The position numbers were made by a program, and so were the translations under genes. This document shows, in pieces, positions 6,560 through 6,920 of a stretch of 6,920 nt of DNA; the first letter of the stretch is position 1; each line of letters begins with the position of its first letter. The stretch is from Verrucomicrobiota bacterium (GTDB lineage Bacteria; Verrucomicrobiota; Verrucomicrobiia; Opitutales; Opitutaceae), in the NCBI GenBank assembly GCA_023447015.1, contig JAEXPG010000640.1, forward strand, positions 1-6,920, written 5' to 3'. Under the pieces are notes generated by a model that saw nothing but the letters and a program-made list of their open reading frames with translations, made no database searches and had not been told where the DNA came from.

Positions 6560-6920
6560 GTGAGCAACTACTACGTCCCGATCGTTCTGGAAAATACCGG
6601 CCGCGGCGAGCGGAGCATGGACATCTACTCGCGCCTGCTGAAGGACCGGATCATCTTCATCGGCACGCCGATCTATGAGGAGGTGGCGAACGTGGTGATC
6701 GCCCAGATGTTGTTCCTCCAGATGGAGGATCCCAAGAAGGACATCCACGTGTACATCAACTCCCCCGGCGGTTCCGTGACCGCCGGGATGGCGATCTACG
6801 ACACGATGAACTTCCTGCAGTGCGACGTGGTGACGTACTGCATCGGCATGGCCGCCTCGATGGCGACCGTGCTGCTCGCCGCCGGCACGAAGGGCAAGCG
6901 TTTCGCGCTGCCCAACAGCC
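6560..6920 (+). CDS. clpP: ATP-dependent Clp protease proteolytic subunit, C-terminus cut off by window edge
   Basis: ClpP forms the tetradecameric serine-protease chamber that degrades proteins unfolded by ClpX or ClpA in the cytosol. The first 120 residues are present, starting MSNYYVPIVLENTGRGERSM and DIYSRLLKDRIIFIG, the typical ClpP N-terminus with its propeptide-like start and handle region. The glycine-rich INSPGGSVTAGMAIYDTM (67-84) is conserved. The nucleophile is Ser100 in GMAASMAT. The sequence ends at ALPNS, just before the catalytic His expected in the next few residues; that His and the Asp lie outside. About 75-80 residues are missing. The GTG at 6560 is chosen because it gives the family N-terminus; the next ATG would remove 19 conserved residues. 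It was too short and lacked a stop and ATG, so it was read directly from the sequence. Gene order predicts clpX next. Confidence 0.96.
   Translation, partial: MSNYYVPIVLENTGRGERSMDIYSRLLKDRIIFIGTPIYEEVANVVIAQMLFLQMEDPKKDIHVYINSPGGSVTAGMAIYDTMNFLQCDVVTYCIGMAASMATVLLAAGTKGKRFALPNS

Noticed and set aside
1..6920. Mobile element, CRISPR array, tRNA/rRNA, or a defence or other novel multi-gene system
   Set aside because: No transposase, integrase, regular direct repeats or cloverleaf were seen. Apart from the secreted pair, all genes are housekeeping and arranged conventionally.

Overview
The window is a very GC-rich (about 70% by eye), gene-dense bacterial chromosome segment. Five features together suggest a Verrucomicrobiota genome, most likely Opitutaceae-like: the GC content, the tig-clpP order, GTG starts, the near absence of Shine-Dalgarno sequences, and a pair of secreted carbohydrate-active enzyme candidates. 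This placement comes from remembered protein style and was not searched. No mobile element, CRISPR array, tRNA or rRNA was seen.

Left part, minus strand (1-1601): tsaB, for tRNA t6A modification, lies upstream of alr (alanine racemase, cut by the left window edge). They are 53 bp apart and read as one operon. Their likely promoter and a perfect 9-bp inverted repeat lie in 1602-1770, just past the terminator of the next gene.

Middle (1770-5050): two divergent genes for exported proteins share a 201-bp intergenic region. The minus-strand gene encodes a secreted esterase of the feruloyl/acetyl-xylan/enterochelin esterase superfamily with an N-terminal immunoglobulin-like domain. The plus-strand gene encodes a 616-residue secreted protein of unknown function. 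Its layout and CxCxxC cysteine cluster recall GH42 beta-galactosidases, but it carries an Asp-Asp where GH42 has its catalytic Asn-Glu. Each gene has a good intrinsic terminator. Together they look like a small polysaccharide-utilisation pair, which is an inference from domains and adjacency.

Right part, plus strand (5134-6920): a candidate promoter is followed by tig (trigger factor) and, 38 bp later, clpP (cut by the right edge). This is the classic chaperone/protease operon, probably continuing into clpX. Both genes start with GTG.

Gene-free stretches are all under 300 bp (1602-1835, 2949-3149, 5001-5204), and their contents are listed as features. I found no evidence for a new multi-gene system. 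The most novel item is the GH42-like protein.
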